Assembly (NCBI RefSeq): GCF_902168175.1
Contig: NZ_CABHOU010000071.1
Location: forward strand, 1 to 38,546
DNA from: an uncultured Chitinophaga sp.
Lineage (GTDB): Bacteria > Bacteroidota > Bacteroidia > Chitinophagales > Chitinophagaceae
Direction of reading: 5' to 3'
Length of the DNA: 38,546 bases
The translations under genes were made by a program, and so were the position numbers. Each line of letters starts with the position of its first letter. Positions within the stretch are counted from its first letter, which is position 1. This document shows positions 22,934 through 31,311 of the stretch, one piece after another. Below the pieces are notes generated by a model. The model was not told the DNA's origin. It worked only from the letters and a program-made list of their open reading frames with translations, and did not search any database.

Positions 22934-22964
22934 AAAAAAAGCCGCTCCCACAAGGGAGCGGCTT
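22934..22964 (-). terminator. Rho-independent terminator of the YfhO-type gene
   Basis: GCCGCTCCC (22941-22949) and GGGAGCGGC (22954-22962) pair perfectly over 9 bp with the loop ACAA. On the minus strand the stem is followed by TTTTTTT. It ends the transcript of the large membrane protein gene whose stop is at 22987. Confidence 0.88.
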
Positions 22965-22986
22965 CTATAAAAAGTCAATTTGTTGC

Positions 22987-25482
22987 TTATTTAGCCGGCG
23001 TCGCCTGCGCTCTGGAAGCTCTCCTGATTTCCAGCGCTATGGCCAGTATGAACACCAGTATCACTAGGATAGACGACCATTTGGTGATCATATTACCGGT
23101 ATAGTAAGTGGCCGGCTCGAAGCGCATTTCGATTTTGTGGTTACCTGCGGGGATTTTAGCCGCGCGCAGTACGTAGTCGGTTCTGATGATCTCCCCCTGT
23201 TTGCCGTCTACATAAATGTTCCAGCCCTTAGGGTAGTAAATCTCGGAGAAAACTGCCAAACCATCTTTGCTGTTGGCACTTTCGTACTGCAAACTGTTAA
23301 GCCCGTATTTGGTAAGACGGATCGCGCTTGCAGAATCTTTACCGAACGCATAACCTTTCAAGCTGTTTTCAAAACGTTTGTCGATGATAGCCGTGTCCTT
23401 CGGGTTGAAGGAATTCATCGCATTCATTTCCGCATCCGCATTGTTAGCCCATTCTACACTGTTCACGAACCATGCATTACCCAGTGCCTGCGGGTTTTGC
23501 TGGTAAGTTACCTGGCCCTGCTGGTCTTGCACGATGAAGTATTTCGTGTTAAGCATATTAAACACGGCCATGTTGTTTTTGTAAATCTGGCGCTCGATAA
23601 GGTCCTGGTAAAGTTGCAGTTTAGCGGCGTGGTAACCTCCTATAGATTTGTGATTATAAGAAGTAAGACCATCGCTGAACGTTTTAGACGTTGTATTTAA
23701 TACGCGGTAGTACGGGTCCGGATCTTTTTTGATCTCCAGGTCTACGGCCTTCGGCGCAAAAATGTTAGCGTAATTTGATGCTGTTTCGAAGTTCTGTTTG
23801 TTCAGATAGCGGTGGCCAACGAGGAACATGTCCAAACCAATGCTTAAGCCTGCCAGTACGAAGAACACTACTGGTTTAATGGTGCCTTTCAGGAACATCC
23901 ATATAAATGCTGCAAGCGCCAGCAGGAACACCAGTGAACGGATCGTATCGGCGCGAAGCAGGGAGGCCCTGTCCGCAAAGGTCGCTTTCATCAGCTGGTC
24001 AACGATCTGCTGGTTGCCCTGCGTCATGCTCATGTAGTTCTCGCGGGCGGAATCAGTTTGACCGGCGTCGAACGACAATACGCCGTAGGAGAGGAGCAGG
24101 ATACCAACACAAATACCACCGGTAATGTACACCGCTTTCTTCAACTGTTTCATGGCCAGCTCCTTGGGGATATTGCCGGTAACAACTTCATTCAGTCCCC
24201 AGCAGGCCATTAATGGCACCAATACCTGCGGAATAACCAGCGAGGTTGAAGGAGCGCGGAACTTGTTGTAGAACGGAAGGTAGTCAAACAGCAGGTAGTT
24301 AAAGAACGAGAAGTGTTTACCCCATGCCATCAGCACACCCAGTATAATAGCGGCCAGTATCCACCAGCGCTGCCAGTCTTTAACGACGAACAGCGATAAC
24401 ACGAATAATAAGATGATGCCGGCACCGAAATAGATCGGGCCTTCTGTAAACGGCTGTGGCCCCCAGTAAGTAGGTGCCTGTGCAGCAAATTGCTCCGCCT
24501 GTACAGCTGGAACGCCCAGTGACGTAACAGTTTTGTAAGTCTGAGAATCATTACCTACATCTTCGCCGGTAGAACCACCATAGAGGTTAGGCACCAGCGT
24601 GGTAAGAGTCTCAAAAACGCCCTGGCTCCAGGCAAATGCGTACTCTTTATCCAGACCTTTAGCCGGTGTTGCGTTTTGAGCAGCGGCACCATCCGCAGGA
24701 GATAATTCAGATTGTCCGCCGCGGGTACTGTATTTCGTGTATTCGTAGGTAGTCCAGAGGCTTACCGTAGACGGTAATATGGAAATAATACCTGCTACCA
24801 GTAATACGATTGTTGTTTTGGCGTAGTTGCCAATGGTTTTTGTTTTGATGGCGTGAACCAGGTAGCCAATGCCGGCAATGCCAGCGGTAAGTACCAGGTA
24901 ATATAATATCTGGTAGTGACCGTTAATAATAAGCAGGCATAACATGATACAGGTAATAATAGCCCCCAGCAACAATCTGCCGCGGTAAGCCATAATAATA
25001 CCGCCCATTACAAAAGCGAAGTAGCCGATGGACAGCGTTTTGGTATCGTGGCCGGTGGCAATAAATATCAGACTATTAGAAGATAAACCAAATGCCACGG
25101 CACCTATCACCGTTATCCAATGCCGGAAACCCATTACATTTAACAGGAAGTAGAAGCCCAGCATGGCGAGCATCAGGAAGTTCATGGGTTTGGGCAGGAA
25201 CAGTGTAACGAGGTTCTGGATGTATACGGTATAGTTGTCCGACACCATATACATCTGGTAGGTGGGCATACCGCCGAACAGGCTGTTGGTCCACAGTGGT
25301 CTTATCCCGGTACTGTCGTGGTAGGCGTGGGCCTCCTGACTAATACCTTTCCAGCTGATATTATCGCTCTGCCGCAGTTCCTGGCCGTCGAGCACAGGGC
25401 TGCTGAATATGAGCGATATAACGAGGAAAATCAGGATAGCATATACATGCGGTAAAATAGACTTCAGCCAGTTCTGCTTCAT
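22987..25482 (-). CDS. YfhO family multi-pass membrane protein
   Basis: With the ATG at 25482 (MKQNWLKSILPHVYAILIFL) the protein is 831 residues. It has about 12 or more membrane helices in the first 570 residues, an early extracytoplasmic loop (PVLDGQELRQSDNISWKG, then SLFGGMPTYQMY), and a large soluble C-terminal part (about 600-790) ending in one last helix and a basic tail. The layout matches YfhO/GT-C-like proteins of Bacteroidota, which are linked to glycosylation of lipids or proteins in other phyla; substrate here unknown. A 48-residue basic upstream extension in the same frame lies before the promoter and is not used. The gene has its own promoter and terminator. Confidence 0.87.
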   Translation of the reverse strand: MKQNWLKSILPHVYAILIFLVISLIFSSPVLDGQELRQSDNISWKGISQEAHAYHDSTGIRPLWTNSLFGGMPTYQMYMVSDNYTVYIQNLVTLFLPKPMNFLMLAMLGFYFLLNVMGFRHWITVIGAVAFGLSSNSLIFIATGHDTKTLSIGYFAFVMGGIIMAYRGRLLLGAIITCIMLCLLIINGHYQILYYLVLTAGIAGIGYLVHAIKTKTIGNYAKTTIVLLVAGIISILPSTVSLWTTYEYTKYSTRGGQSELSPADGAAAQNATPAKGLDKEYAFAWSQGVFETLTTLVPNLYGGSTGEDVGNDSQTYKTVTSLGVPAVQAEQFAAQAPTYWGPQPFTEGPIYFGAGIILLFVLSLFVVKDWQRWWILAAIILGVLMAWGKHFSFFNYLLFDYLPFYNKFRAPSTSLVIPQVLVPLMACWGLNEVVTGNIPKELAMKQLKKAVYITGGICVGILLLSYGVLSFDAGQTDSARENYMSMTQGNQQIVDQLMKATFADRASLLRADTIRSLVFLLALAAFIWMFLKGTIKPVVFFVLAGLSIGLDMFLVGHRYLNKQNFETASNYANIFAPKAVDLEIKKDPDPYYRVLNTTSKTFSDGLTSYNHKSIGGYHAAKLQLYQDLIERQIYKNNMAVFNMLNTKYFIVQDQQGQVTYQQNPQALGNAWFVNSVEWANNADAEMNAMNSFNPKDTAIIDKRFENSLKGYAFGKDSASAIRLTKYGLNSLQYESANSKDGLAVFSEIYYPKGWNIYVDGKQGEIIRTDYVLRAAKIPAGNHKIEMRFEPATYYTGNMITKWSSILVILVFILAIALEIRRASRAQATPAK

Positions 25483-25513
25483 CTGGTTTTTATAGTTTAG
25501 TTTTTTAAAGAAA

Positions 25514-25545
25514 CAAAAATAACTGTAATTTATCCGAAATTTCAA
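25514..25545 (-). promoter_or_regulatory. Bacteroidota-type promoter of the YfhO-type gene
   Basis: On the minus strand TTG (25545-25543) is followed after 21 bases by TATTTTTG (25521-25514), an exact TAnnTTTG match. Transcription should begin near 25508, about 26 bases before the start codon at 25482. This also shows that the upstream extension of the frame to 25626 is not translated. Confidence 0.55.
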
Positions 25546-25546
25546 T

Positions 25547-25819
25547 ATGCGTTGGGTTCGATTCCTGTTAAAGTTTACTTTTATTTGTAATCTCTGCTTT
25601 TTGTTCTGTTTCATTATACAGCGCACCAGTTATGCCGATGTGTTGGGTGGATTGGTGAAAAGCGCTGCTGTACTGGGTTTTGTGGTAGCGCCCTATCTTA
25701 ATATCATAGTATCGCTGATCGTGATCGTAGGTTTGGTCGCTAAAAAGTTCCGCTGGCGCGAAGTTCATCCTTATATATTTATCCTGAATCTTCTTATTTT
25801 ACTTCTTCAATTTTATTAA
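25547..25819 (+). CDS. Small inner-membrane protein of unknown function
   Basis: This 90-residue protein has about three membrane helices: FLLKFTFICNLCFLFCFII (residues 6-24), an inner helix around AAVLGFVVAPYLNIIVSLIVIVG, and a C-terminal helix FILNLLILLLQFY. Basic residues (KKFRWRE) sit between the last two. It begins 64 bases from the divergent YfhO-type gene and is followed after 8 bases by the YhhQ-like transporter gene, so cotranscription with that gene is likely. I do not recognise a named family. Confidence 0.72.
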   Translation: MRWVRFLLKFTFICNLCFLFCFIIQRTSYADVLGGLVKSAAVLGFVVAPYLNIIVSLIVIVGLVAKKFRWREVHPYIFILNLLILLLQFY

Positions 25820-25827
25820 TAGCCATC

Positions 25828-26601
25828 ATGATAGCCGATATAATTAAGCATAAACCAACACGGCTTTTCCTTTTCTTTGCCTGCTTTTTCGTGGCCAACG
25901 CCCTTATTGCAAATGTAATAGGGGGAAAGATATTCGTACTTGAAGAATGGCTGGGCCTGCCTGTACACACATTTTCACTGTTCGGGCAGCAGGGACTCAG
26001 CTTCAGCCTTACCTGCGGTGTGTTGTTATGGCCACTGGAGTTTGTGATGACGGATATTATCAATGAATACTATGGCAAAAAGGCGGTTAAGGTCATTTCT
26101 TATGTAGCGGTAACGCTTATCGCTTACGCTTTCCTGATGTTTTACATTTCTATGGGAACGCCTGCCCCCGGTTGGTGGATAGGTGGTCAGGCGGAAAACG
26201 GGATACCTAATATGCAGCTGGCTTATGCCGCTATTTTCGGGCAAAACATGTGGATCATTGTAGGTAGCATTGTGGCGTTCCTGGTGGCGCAGATCGTGGA
26301 CGTTACGGTATTTCACCGCATTAAACGCGCTACGGGCGAAAAGCACCTATGGCTCAGGGCAACAGGATCAACCGTTATTTCGCAGCTGATAGATAGTTTT
26401 ATCGTACTCTACATCGCTTTTAAACTGGGCAATAACTGGAGCTGGCAACAAGTACTGGCCGTATGCCTGGTGAACTACGCTTATAAATTTACAGTCGCTG
26501 TTATTCTTACCCCGCTGATCTACTGGATGGAAAAACCAATAGAACGTTACCTGGGTAAAGATGTAGCGGCACAGATGAAGGCCTCGGCCATGGAAAAATA
26601 A
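25828..26601 (+). CDS. Queuosine precursor transporter (YhhQ/VUT family, DUF165)
   Basis: The 257 residues have six or so membrane helices with the family's acidic motif FVMTDIINEYYGKKA after the second hydrophobic segment, and the later part FLVAQIVDVTVFHRIKR and STVISQLIDSFIVL. YhhQ proteins import 7-deazaguanine precursors (preQ0, preQ1 or queuine) used to modify tRNA wobble guanine. The length is slightly above the usual 220 or so because of a longer loop (TPAPGWWIGGQAENG). No preQ1 riboswitch-like sequence was recognised upstream. It is between a small membrane protein and a Nudix gene with gaps of under 10 bases. Confidence 0.87.
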   Translation: MIADIIKHKPTRLFLFFACFFVANALIANVIGGKIFVLEEWLGLPVHTFSLFGQQGLSFSLTCGVLLWPLEFVMTDIINEYYGKKAVKVISYVAVTLIAYAFLMFYISMGTPAPGWWIGGQAENGIPNMQLAYAAIFGQNMWIIVGSIVAFLVAQIVDVTVFHRIKRATGEKHLWLRATGSTVISQLIDSFIVLYIAFKLGNNWSWQQVLAVCLVNYAYKFTVAVILTPLIYWMEKPIERYLGKDVAAQMKASAMEK

Positions 26602-26607
26602 AGAACT

Positions 26608-27060
26608 ATGACTTATATAAATGTCAGGGTATACGGCATCATGATCAATGATCAGAAACAGGTGCTGGTAAGTGATGAATATATCCGCGGGGGCTTCTAT
26701 ACCAAGTTTCCCGGCGGGGGCCTTGAGCTGGGCGAGGGCACGATCGAGTGTATGGTGCGGGAGTGGAAAGAAGAACTGAACCAGGACATTGAGGTAGTGG
26801 AGCATATTTATACCACCGACTTTTACCAGGTAAACGCCTTCGACAATTCATCGCAGATCTTATCTATATATTATCTTGTAAAACCCACCTCGCCGTTTAC
26901 AGCGCGTATTATGGACAAGCCGTTCGATTATGAAATACCGGACGATAAAACCATACAGCTGGAAGGTGTGCGTTGGGTAAACTGGAACGACTTCTCTTCA
27001 GATACAGTAACCCTGCCCATCGATAAAGTATTGGCCGAAATAGTGAAGAGAAAATACTAG
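26608..27060 (+). CDS. Nudix hydrolase
   Basis: This 150-residue protein has a Nudix box GGLELGEGTIECMVREWKEE followed by LNQ. It fits the pattern G-x5-E-x7-R-E-U-x-E-E-x-G-U except that the late Gly is Asn. The Glu residues that bind the metal are kept. Such enzymes hydrolyse nucleoside diphosphates linked to another group; the substrate is not predictable. It begins 6 bases after the YhhQ-like gene and ends one base before the convergent CorA-type gene's stop. Confidence 0.87.
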   Translation: MTYINVRVYGIMINDQKQVLVSDEYIRGGFYTKFPGGGLELGEGTIECMVREWKEELNQDIEVVEHIYTTDFYQVNAFDNSSQILSIYYLVKPTSPFTARIMDKPFDYEIPDDKTIQLEGVRWVNWNDFSSDTVTLPIDKVLAEIVKRKY

Positions 27061-27061
27061 G

Positions 27062-28000
27062 TTAGAACCACTTCTTCTTCAGGAAATACCAACTCATTAC
27101 CACAGAAATGACAACCGACAGTATTACCGGTATGTAAAAAGCATGCGGGGAATGCTGGTAGGGGATTTCCACGTTCATGCCATAGATACTGGCCACCAAT
27201 ACGGGAAAGGTTAGTACGATGGTGATGGACGTAAGGCGTTTCATCACCTGGTTAAGGTTATTGGAAATGATGCTGGCAAAGGCATCCATGGTGCTGCTGA
27301 GGATGTTGGTGTAGATGTTGGCCATCTCAAGCGCCTGTGATGTTTCGACCACCAGGTCGTTCAGGAATTCCTTCTCATCTTCATTTAACTGGAGGAAGTT
27401 GGTACGTTCCAGCTTCATCAACAGCAGTTCGTTACTGCGCAGGGCCGTTACAATGTATACGAGGCTTTTTTGTATCCGCATCAGCGCCAGCAGTTCTTCG
27501 TTACGGTTGGAGTCGTAGAGGCGCTGCTCCAGCAGGTTACGGCGCTGGTTAATTTCTTTCAGGTACTCCTGGAAGTTCATGATCACCTTTTCGAATATCT
27601 TCAATACCATCATGTTCCTTTTTTCAGGATGACGGTTATGGAAGGTAGTCAGGAACTTTTTGATCGCCGCGTTATCGAATGAATTAACGGTAAGTATCTG
27701 GTTGTGGGTGAGGATGATCACAATGGGAATGGTGATGTAATAACTATCGCTGTCGTTGATGGAATTGTTTTCCGTCGGTGTTTTGATAACGATGAGTTTC
27801 ACATTGTCCTCCAGCTCATAACGGCTCCTCTCGTCGATATCGAGGGAGTCCGTGAGGAAGTCCAGGGGGATGTCCAGGTCTTCCGACAGTTGTTCGAACT
27901 CAGCCTGCTTTAGCGGCGGGGTAATATTCACCCATACGCCATTTTCAGGCTCATGGATCTCGATAGTACGAGCGTCGACGTTTTTGAAAAACTGGATCAT
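27062..28000 (-). CDS. CorA-type magnesium/divalent metal transporter
   Basis: With the ATG at 28000 (MIQFFKNVDARTIEI) the protein has 312 residues: a cytoplasmic alpha/beta domain, a long helix (about 140-250), and two C-terminal membrane helices. The signature YGMN follows the first helix (SITIVLTFPVLVASIYGMNVEIPY), the selectivity motif of CorA channels. The second helix ends in a basic tail (YFLKKKWF). It should let Mg2+ or Co2+/Ni2+ pass down the gradient. The frame is open upstream to 28162, but this overlaps dapF and is not translated. It follows dapF by 55 bases on the same strand. Confidence 0.92.
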   Translation of the reverse strand: MIQFFKNVDARTIEIHEPENGVWVNITPPLKQAEFEQLSEDLDIPLDFLTDSLDIDERSRYELEDNVKLIVIKTPTENNSINDSDSYYITIPIVIILTHNQILTVNSFDNAAIKKFLTTFHNRHPEKRNMMVLKIFEKVIMNFQEYLKEINQRRNLLEQRLYDSNRNEELLALMRIQKSLVYIVTALRSNELLLMKLERTNFLQLNEDEKEFLNDLVVETSQALEMANIYTNILSSTMDAFASIISNNLNQVMKRLTSITIVLTFPVLVASIYGMNVEIPYQHSPHAFYIPVILSVVISVVMSWYFLKKKWF

Positions 28001-28055
28001 TCGGGCGCAAAGGTAGGGAAATACATTTAGCAATGGCCCGGAGGCCGAAATTTGA

Positions 28056-28835
28056 TCAAATATTAATATGCCCTTCAAATACGAGCGTAGCAGGGCCACA
28101 AAGCCAGATGTTTTGGAACGATCGTTCCCCCGATTTGGTAAAGCGTACTTCCAATGGTCCACCCAGGGTTTGCACCGGAATGGTATAGTCCTGCTGCTCT
28201 GCCCCGGCGGCTGTTAAGGCCGCTGCCGTAACGCCTGTACCACAGGAGTAGGTTTCATCTTCCACACCCCGTTCGTAGGTACGTACAAAAATGCCTTTGT
28301 CCAGCTGCTGCACAAAGTTCACATTGGTGCCTACTTCCGCAAACCGCTCGTTGTAACGGATACCACGTCCCTCGGTGTACACATCGATGTTCTGCACGTC
28401 CTCAACGGGCTTAATGAAGTGCGGCGAACCCGTGTTTAAGTAATAGTACAGCGGACCGGCTTCTACCCAGTCCACGTCCTGCATCTTCAGCTCCACCCAG
28501 CCGTTTTCACGGATGGTCGCTTCGTGGGGGCCATCAGATGCAATAAACTTCACCTTTTCACCCTCAATGCCCATTTTCCTGGAAAAGGCTGTAAGACATC
28601 GGCCACCGTTGCCGCACATGCTGCCCGGTTTGCCATCTGCATTATAGTACTTCATCTCGAAATCGTACCCGCTGTGTTTGTTCAGCAGCATCAGTCCATC
28701 GGCCCCAATGCCGAAGCGGCGGTCGCAGAGGAAGTTTACCTGTTCATTTGTTAATGCGTCGTAGGCGCCGTCGCGGTTGTCCATAATCACGAAATCGTTG
28801 CCGGTGCCCTGGTATTTGTAGAAGTGAATGTTCAT
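28056..28835 (-). CDS. dapF: Diaminopimelate epimerase
   Basis: The start at 28835 gives a 259-residue protein beginning MNIHFYKYQGTGNDFVI, the usual DapF opening. Both catalytic cysteines are in their motifs: Cys74 in SMCGNGGRC and Cys198 in YSCGTGV. It converts LL-diaminopimelate to the meso form in the cytoplasm, for lysine synthesis and peptidoglycan. The length is close to that of characterised homologues. A metal transporter gene follows on the same strand. An upstream ATG at 28874 would add 13 residues without a match. Confidence 0.95.
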   Translation of the reverse strand: MNIHFYKYQGTGNDFVIMDNRDGAYDALTNEQVNFLCDRRFGIGADGLMLLNKHSGYDFEMKYYNADGKPGSMCGNGGRCLTAFSRKMGIEGEKVKFIASDGPHEATIRENGWVELKMQDVDWVEAGPLYYYLNTGSPHFIKPVEDVQNIDVYTEGRGIRYNERFAEVGTNVNFVQQLDKGIFVRTYERGVEDETYSCGTGVTAAALTAAGAEQQDYTIPVQTLGGPLEVRFTKSGERSFQNIWLCGPATLVFEGHINI

Positions 28836-28965
28836 ATCAAGGGTAAAATTACGATGTGGAATTGTAAAATCCATATTTGGGGACGGGTGAGTATTAAGGT
28901 GTTGATAATCAATAAAAAAGATAGCTGGGCGTGGTGGCTGCCCCAGCGCTTCGGCGGCTACCTGT

Positions 28966-31311
28966 TTAAAACGGATAGCCTATACCAAAATTCACCACCA
29001 GGTTATCTCTTCTCCATTCCGGGCTTAAGAACTCAATCCTGTTAAATACCCACCGCTCTCCTTCCGGCAACCAGGGTTTGTGGAAGGGCATCGCGACGTC
29101 GGCACGTACTACGATGAAAGAGAAATCGAGGCGCAAGCCCAGGCCCCCGCCTATGCCCAGTTCTTTATAGAATTTACTGCTGAACTTTTTATTGGAGAAG
29201 GAGGTACGGGTAGTGTCGAAAATAGCCTCGGCCAGGTCATATACGAAGGTGTTCCGGGCTACCCATATATTACCCGCATCTATAAAAGCGGCGGCCTGTA
29301 GCATTTTTGTTGCGGAGAAACGCAGTTCAGTATTGAACTCCAGCTTAATATCGCCGGTTTGCGGTGCGTTCCTGAAGAAGTTCCGCACGGCTGCAGGTAA
29401 AGTATCGGGTACATGATAAGCACCGGGACCCAGCGTATTTTGCCGGAATGCCCTTATACCATTACTGCCGCCTGCCTGGTATTGCTTAAGTACGGGTACA
29501 AATGTACTGTTGCGGTAGGGGATGCCTACACCCGCAAACACCCTGCTGGCCCACTCGATGCGTGGTTTAATGCGGTAATAATAACGGAAGTCAAGGTCTG
29601 TTTTCGCATATTGTGAATAGGGTACGCCCAGCACTTCTTTACGTTGCGTGTCACCATTACTGCCGGGACGTTTAATAAGCGACAGGATATTACCGGCTGT
29701 TTCAATGTTGCCTGTAAACGCAAAGTGCTGCCTTTTAAAAGTACTGGTTAAACTGTTATACCCGTAGTTAAACTGTGGACCAATGATCAGTTCATTGCTT
29801 AATATAGCCTTCAGCAGATTCTGGTAGCTAAAGTTGTTTGGATTGGTGATGTCCTCCTCTGTAACTTTATAGTTCTGCACATAATTGATGCTGATTGGGG
29901 ACAGGGAAAAATCTGTTTGTGCATTGGTTTTCCAGGCGTAGTTGTAATTAAGTTTATACGCATGAACATTATAGAACGAGGAGCGTATAAGCAAATCATA
30001 CCCGGTGCTGATAACGGTACGCACATTATATGCCTTGCCAAACTCATTGCGCACGAACGGGATAAGGAAACGGGGAAAAGCGATGCCGGTTTCTGCACCT
30101 GCCCGGTAGTTGTAATTAACAAATCCTTTACCGGCATATTGCAGATCAGCACCTCCTTCTAAACGCAGATACAGGACCTCGCCCCGCTTGAAAGTATTTC
30201 GATTGCTCCAGCTGGTAGCGAGTTGCAGGCCGTATGAGTTGTTCGATTTGGTATTGCCTCCTGTTTCAAACTGTATCGATTGTTTGGGAAGCGGCGTAAG
30301 GTCGTACCGCACCTGAAGGCCCGTACTGTCGTCTATGATGCGGCTGGTTACGAATTTAAAAGCGCCGGTGCCGTAAAGCCTGTTGAAGCTGCGTTCCTGT
30401 TCTTCTATATTGTATAGATCTCCCGGACGATAACTGATCAGTCTTTTAAACATATCGGGCTTAAACATATACTTAGGGTCGTAAACCTGGATACCGTCTG
30501 ACGATTGGCCGGAGGCGCTGTCGCTGTTTACTGTATAATCAGGATATATACTGATGCGGCTGATGCGGTAGGGCTTTATTACTTTGGGTGGTATAGGTTG
30601 CGTGAGGTCAACGATGAGATTTACTTTCTTTAGTCCGCCGAAGGTATCGGCAATGGAAGTGAGTTGCGCTGGTTCGAGGTAGTAGTAACCTTTCTTTTTC
30701 ATTTCGTAGGATAAGCGCTCACGTTCTGACTTGAAATCATCGAGGCGGTAAGGAGCACCGGTTTGGAGCTGCGATGCAGGCGTGTGTAACAGGCTGTCAA
30801 GCGCCTGCCTGACTGGCGTACTGTCGGCATTAAAACTCGCAGCGGCAAGATAGTGGCGGGGTGTAAGATGAATGGTGTAACGCTCTATTGCCTTGTAACG
30901 GCGGTGTACCGTATCGGCCATAACGGTACTATTAAAAAATCCTTCATGCTGCAACATACTTTGGATCAATTTTGCATGCAGCTCCGTTTTCATTGTTTTG
31001 TCGGTTAGCGGCACTTCTGCGATACTTTTACGTAACCATTTCCTGAAGCGGTTGTCTTTGGCCGAATCGCCAAGGCGGTAATAAAAGTAGGTGGAAAGCG
31101 GAAAAGTAAGAAAAGTGCCGTTTTCGCGCTGCAGGGCCAGATTGTTTGCCCGTTTCCTTACATAAGCCACGTCGCCGGCAGTGTTTTCCCTGCTCTTTAG
31201 AACGACGATCTCGTTGCCACCATACAATTTTTCTCCCTCCGGCATGTGCCGCTGTACACTGCAGGCGCAGAGCATAACCAGGCAGATATGTAAGATGACC
31301 GTTTTCCTCAT
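28966..31311 (-). CDS. tamL: TamL-type outer-membrane BamA/TamA-superfamily lipoprotein
   Basis: This 781-residue protein starts with a signal peptide ending MLCACSVQRHMPEG, a lipobox with the second Cys (about residue 17) as lipidation site. Periplasmic POTRA-like segments follow (about 30-370), then a beta-barrel region of about 400 residues rich in alternating aromatic strands, including FETGGNTKSNNSYGLQLATSW and KQYQAGGSNGIRAFRQNTLGPG (RGF-like loop of the superfamily). The chain ends in a terminal Phe (NFGIGYPF), the outer-membrane barrel signal. It is the Bacteroidota lipoprotein form of TamA, thought to act with TamB in moving proteins or lipids to the outer membrane. It overlaps the tamB stop by 4 bases (ATGA). 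Confidence 0.9.
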   Translation of the reverse strand: MRKTVILHICLVMLCACSVQRHMPEGEKLYGGNEIVVLKSRENTAGDVAYVRKRANNLALQRENGTFLTFPLSTYFYYRLGDSAKDNRFRKWLRKSIAEVPLTDKTMKTELHAKLIQSMLQHEGFFNSTVMADTVHRRYKAIERYTIHLTPRHYLAAASFNADSTPVRQALDSLLHTPASQLQTGAPYRLDDFKSERERLSYEMKKKGYYYLEPAQLTSIADTFGGLKKVNLIVDLTQPIPPKVIKPYRISRISIYPDYTVNSDSASGQSSDGIQVYDPKYMFKPDMFKRLISYRPGDLYNIEEQERSFNRLYGTGAFKFVTSRIIDDSTGLQVRYDLTPLPKQSIQFETGGNTKSNNSYGLQLATSWSNRNTFKRGEVLYLRLEGGADLQYAGKGFVNYNYRAGAETGIAFPRFLIPFVRNEFGKAYNVRTVISTGYDLLIRSSFYNVHAYKLNYNYAWKTNAQTDFSLSPISINYVQNYKVTEEDITNPNNFSYQNLLKAILSNELIIGPQFNYGYNSLTSTFKRQHFAFTGNIETAGNILSLIKRPGSNGDTQRKEVLGVPYSQYAKTDLDFRYYYRIKPRIEWASRVFAGVGIPYRNSTFVPVLKQYQAGGSNGIRAFRQNTLGPGAYHVPDTLPAAVRNFFRNAPQTGDIKLEFNTELRFSATKMLQAAAFIDAGNIWVARNTFVYDLAEAIFDTTRTSFSNKKFSSKFYKELGIGGGLGLRLDFSFIVVRADVAMPFHKPWLPEGERWVFNRIEFLSPEWRRDNLVVNFGIGYPF

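Noticed and set aside
22867..22935. A 22-codon plus-strand ORF between the palindrome and the terminator
   Set aside because: It has an ATG and a stop next to the hairpin, but it is short, has no ribosome binding site or match to a known peptide, and the hairpin is oriented as a terminator for the opposite strand.
25483..25546. preQ1 riboswitch upstream of the YhhQ-like gene
   Set aside because: No preQ1-type hairpin and A-rich tail could be recognised, and a small gene with its own start intervenes.
25483..25626. N-terminal extension of the YfhO-type protein
   Set aside because: It reads into the promoter found at 25514-25545 and into the divergent small gene, and it gives a Lys/Arg/Asn-rich stretch without homology.
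28001..28162. N-terminal extension of the CorA-type protein
   Set aside because: It overlaps the end of dapF, and CorA proteins begin with a domain like that starting at 28000.
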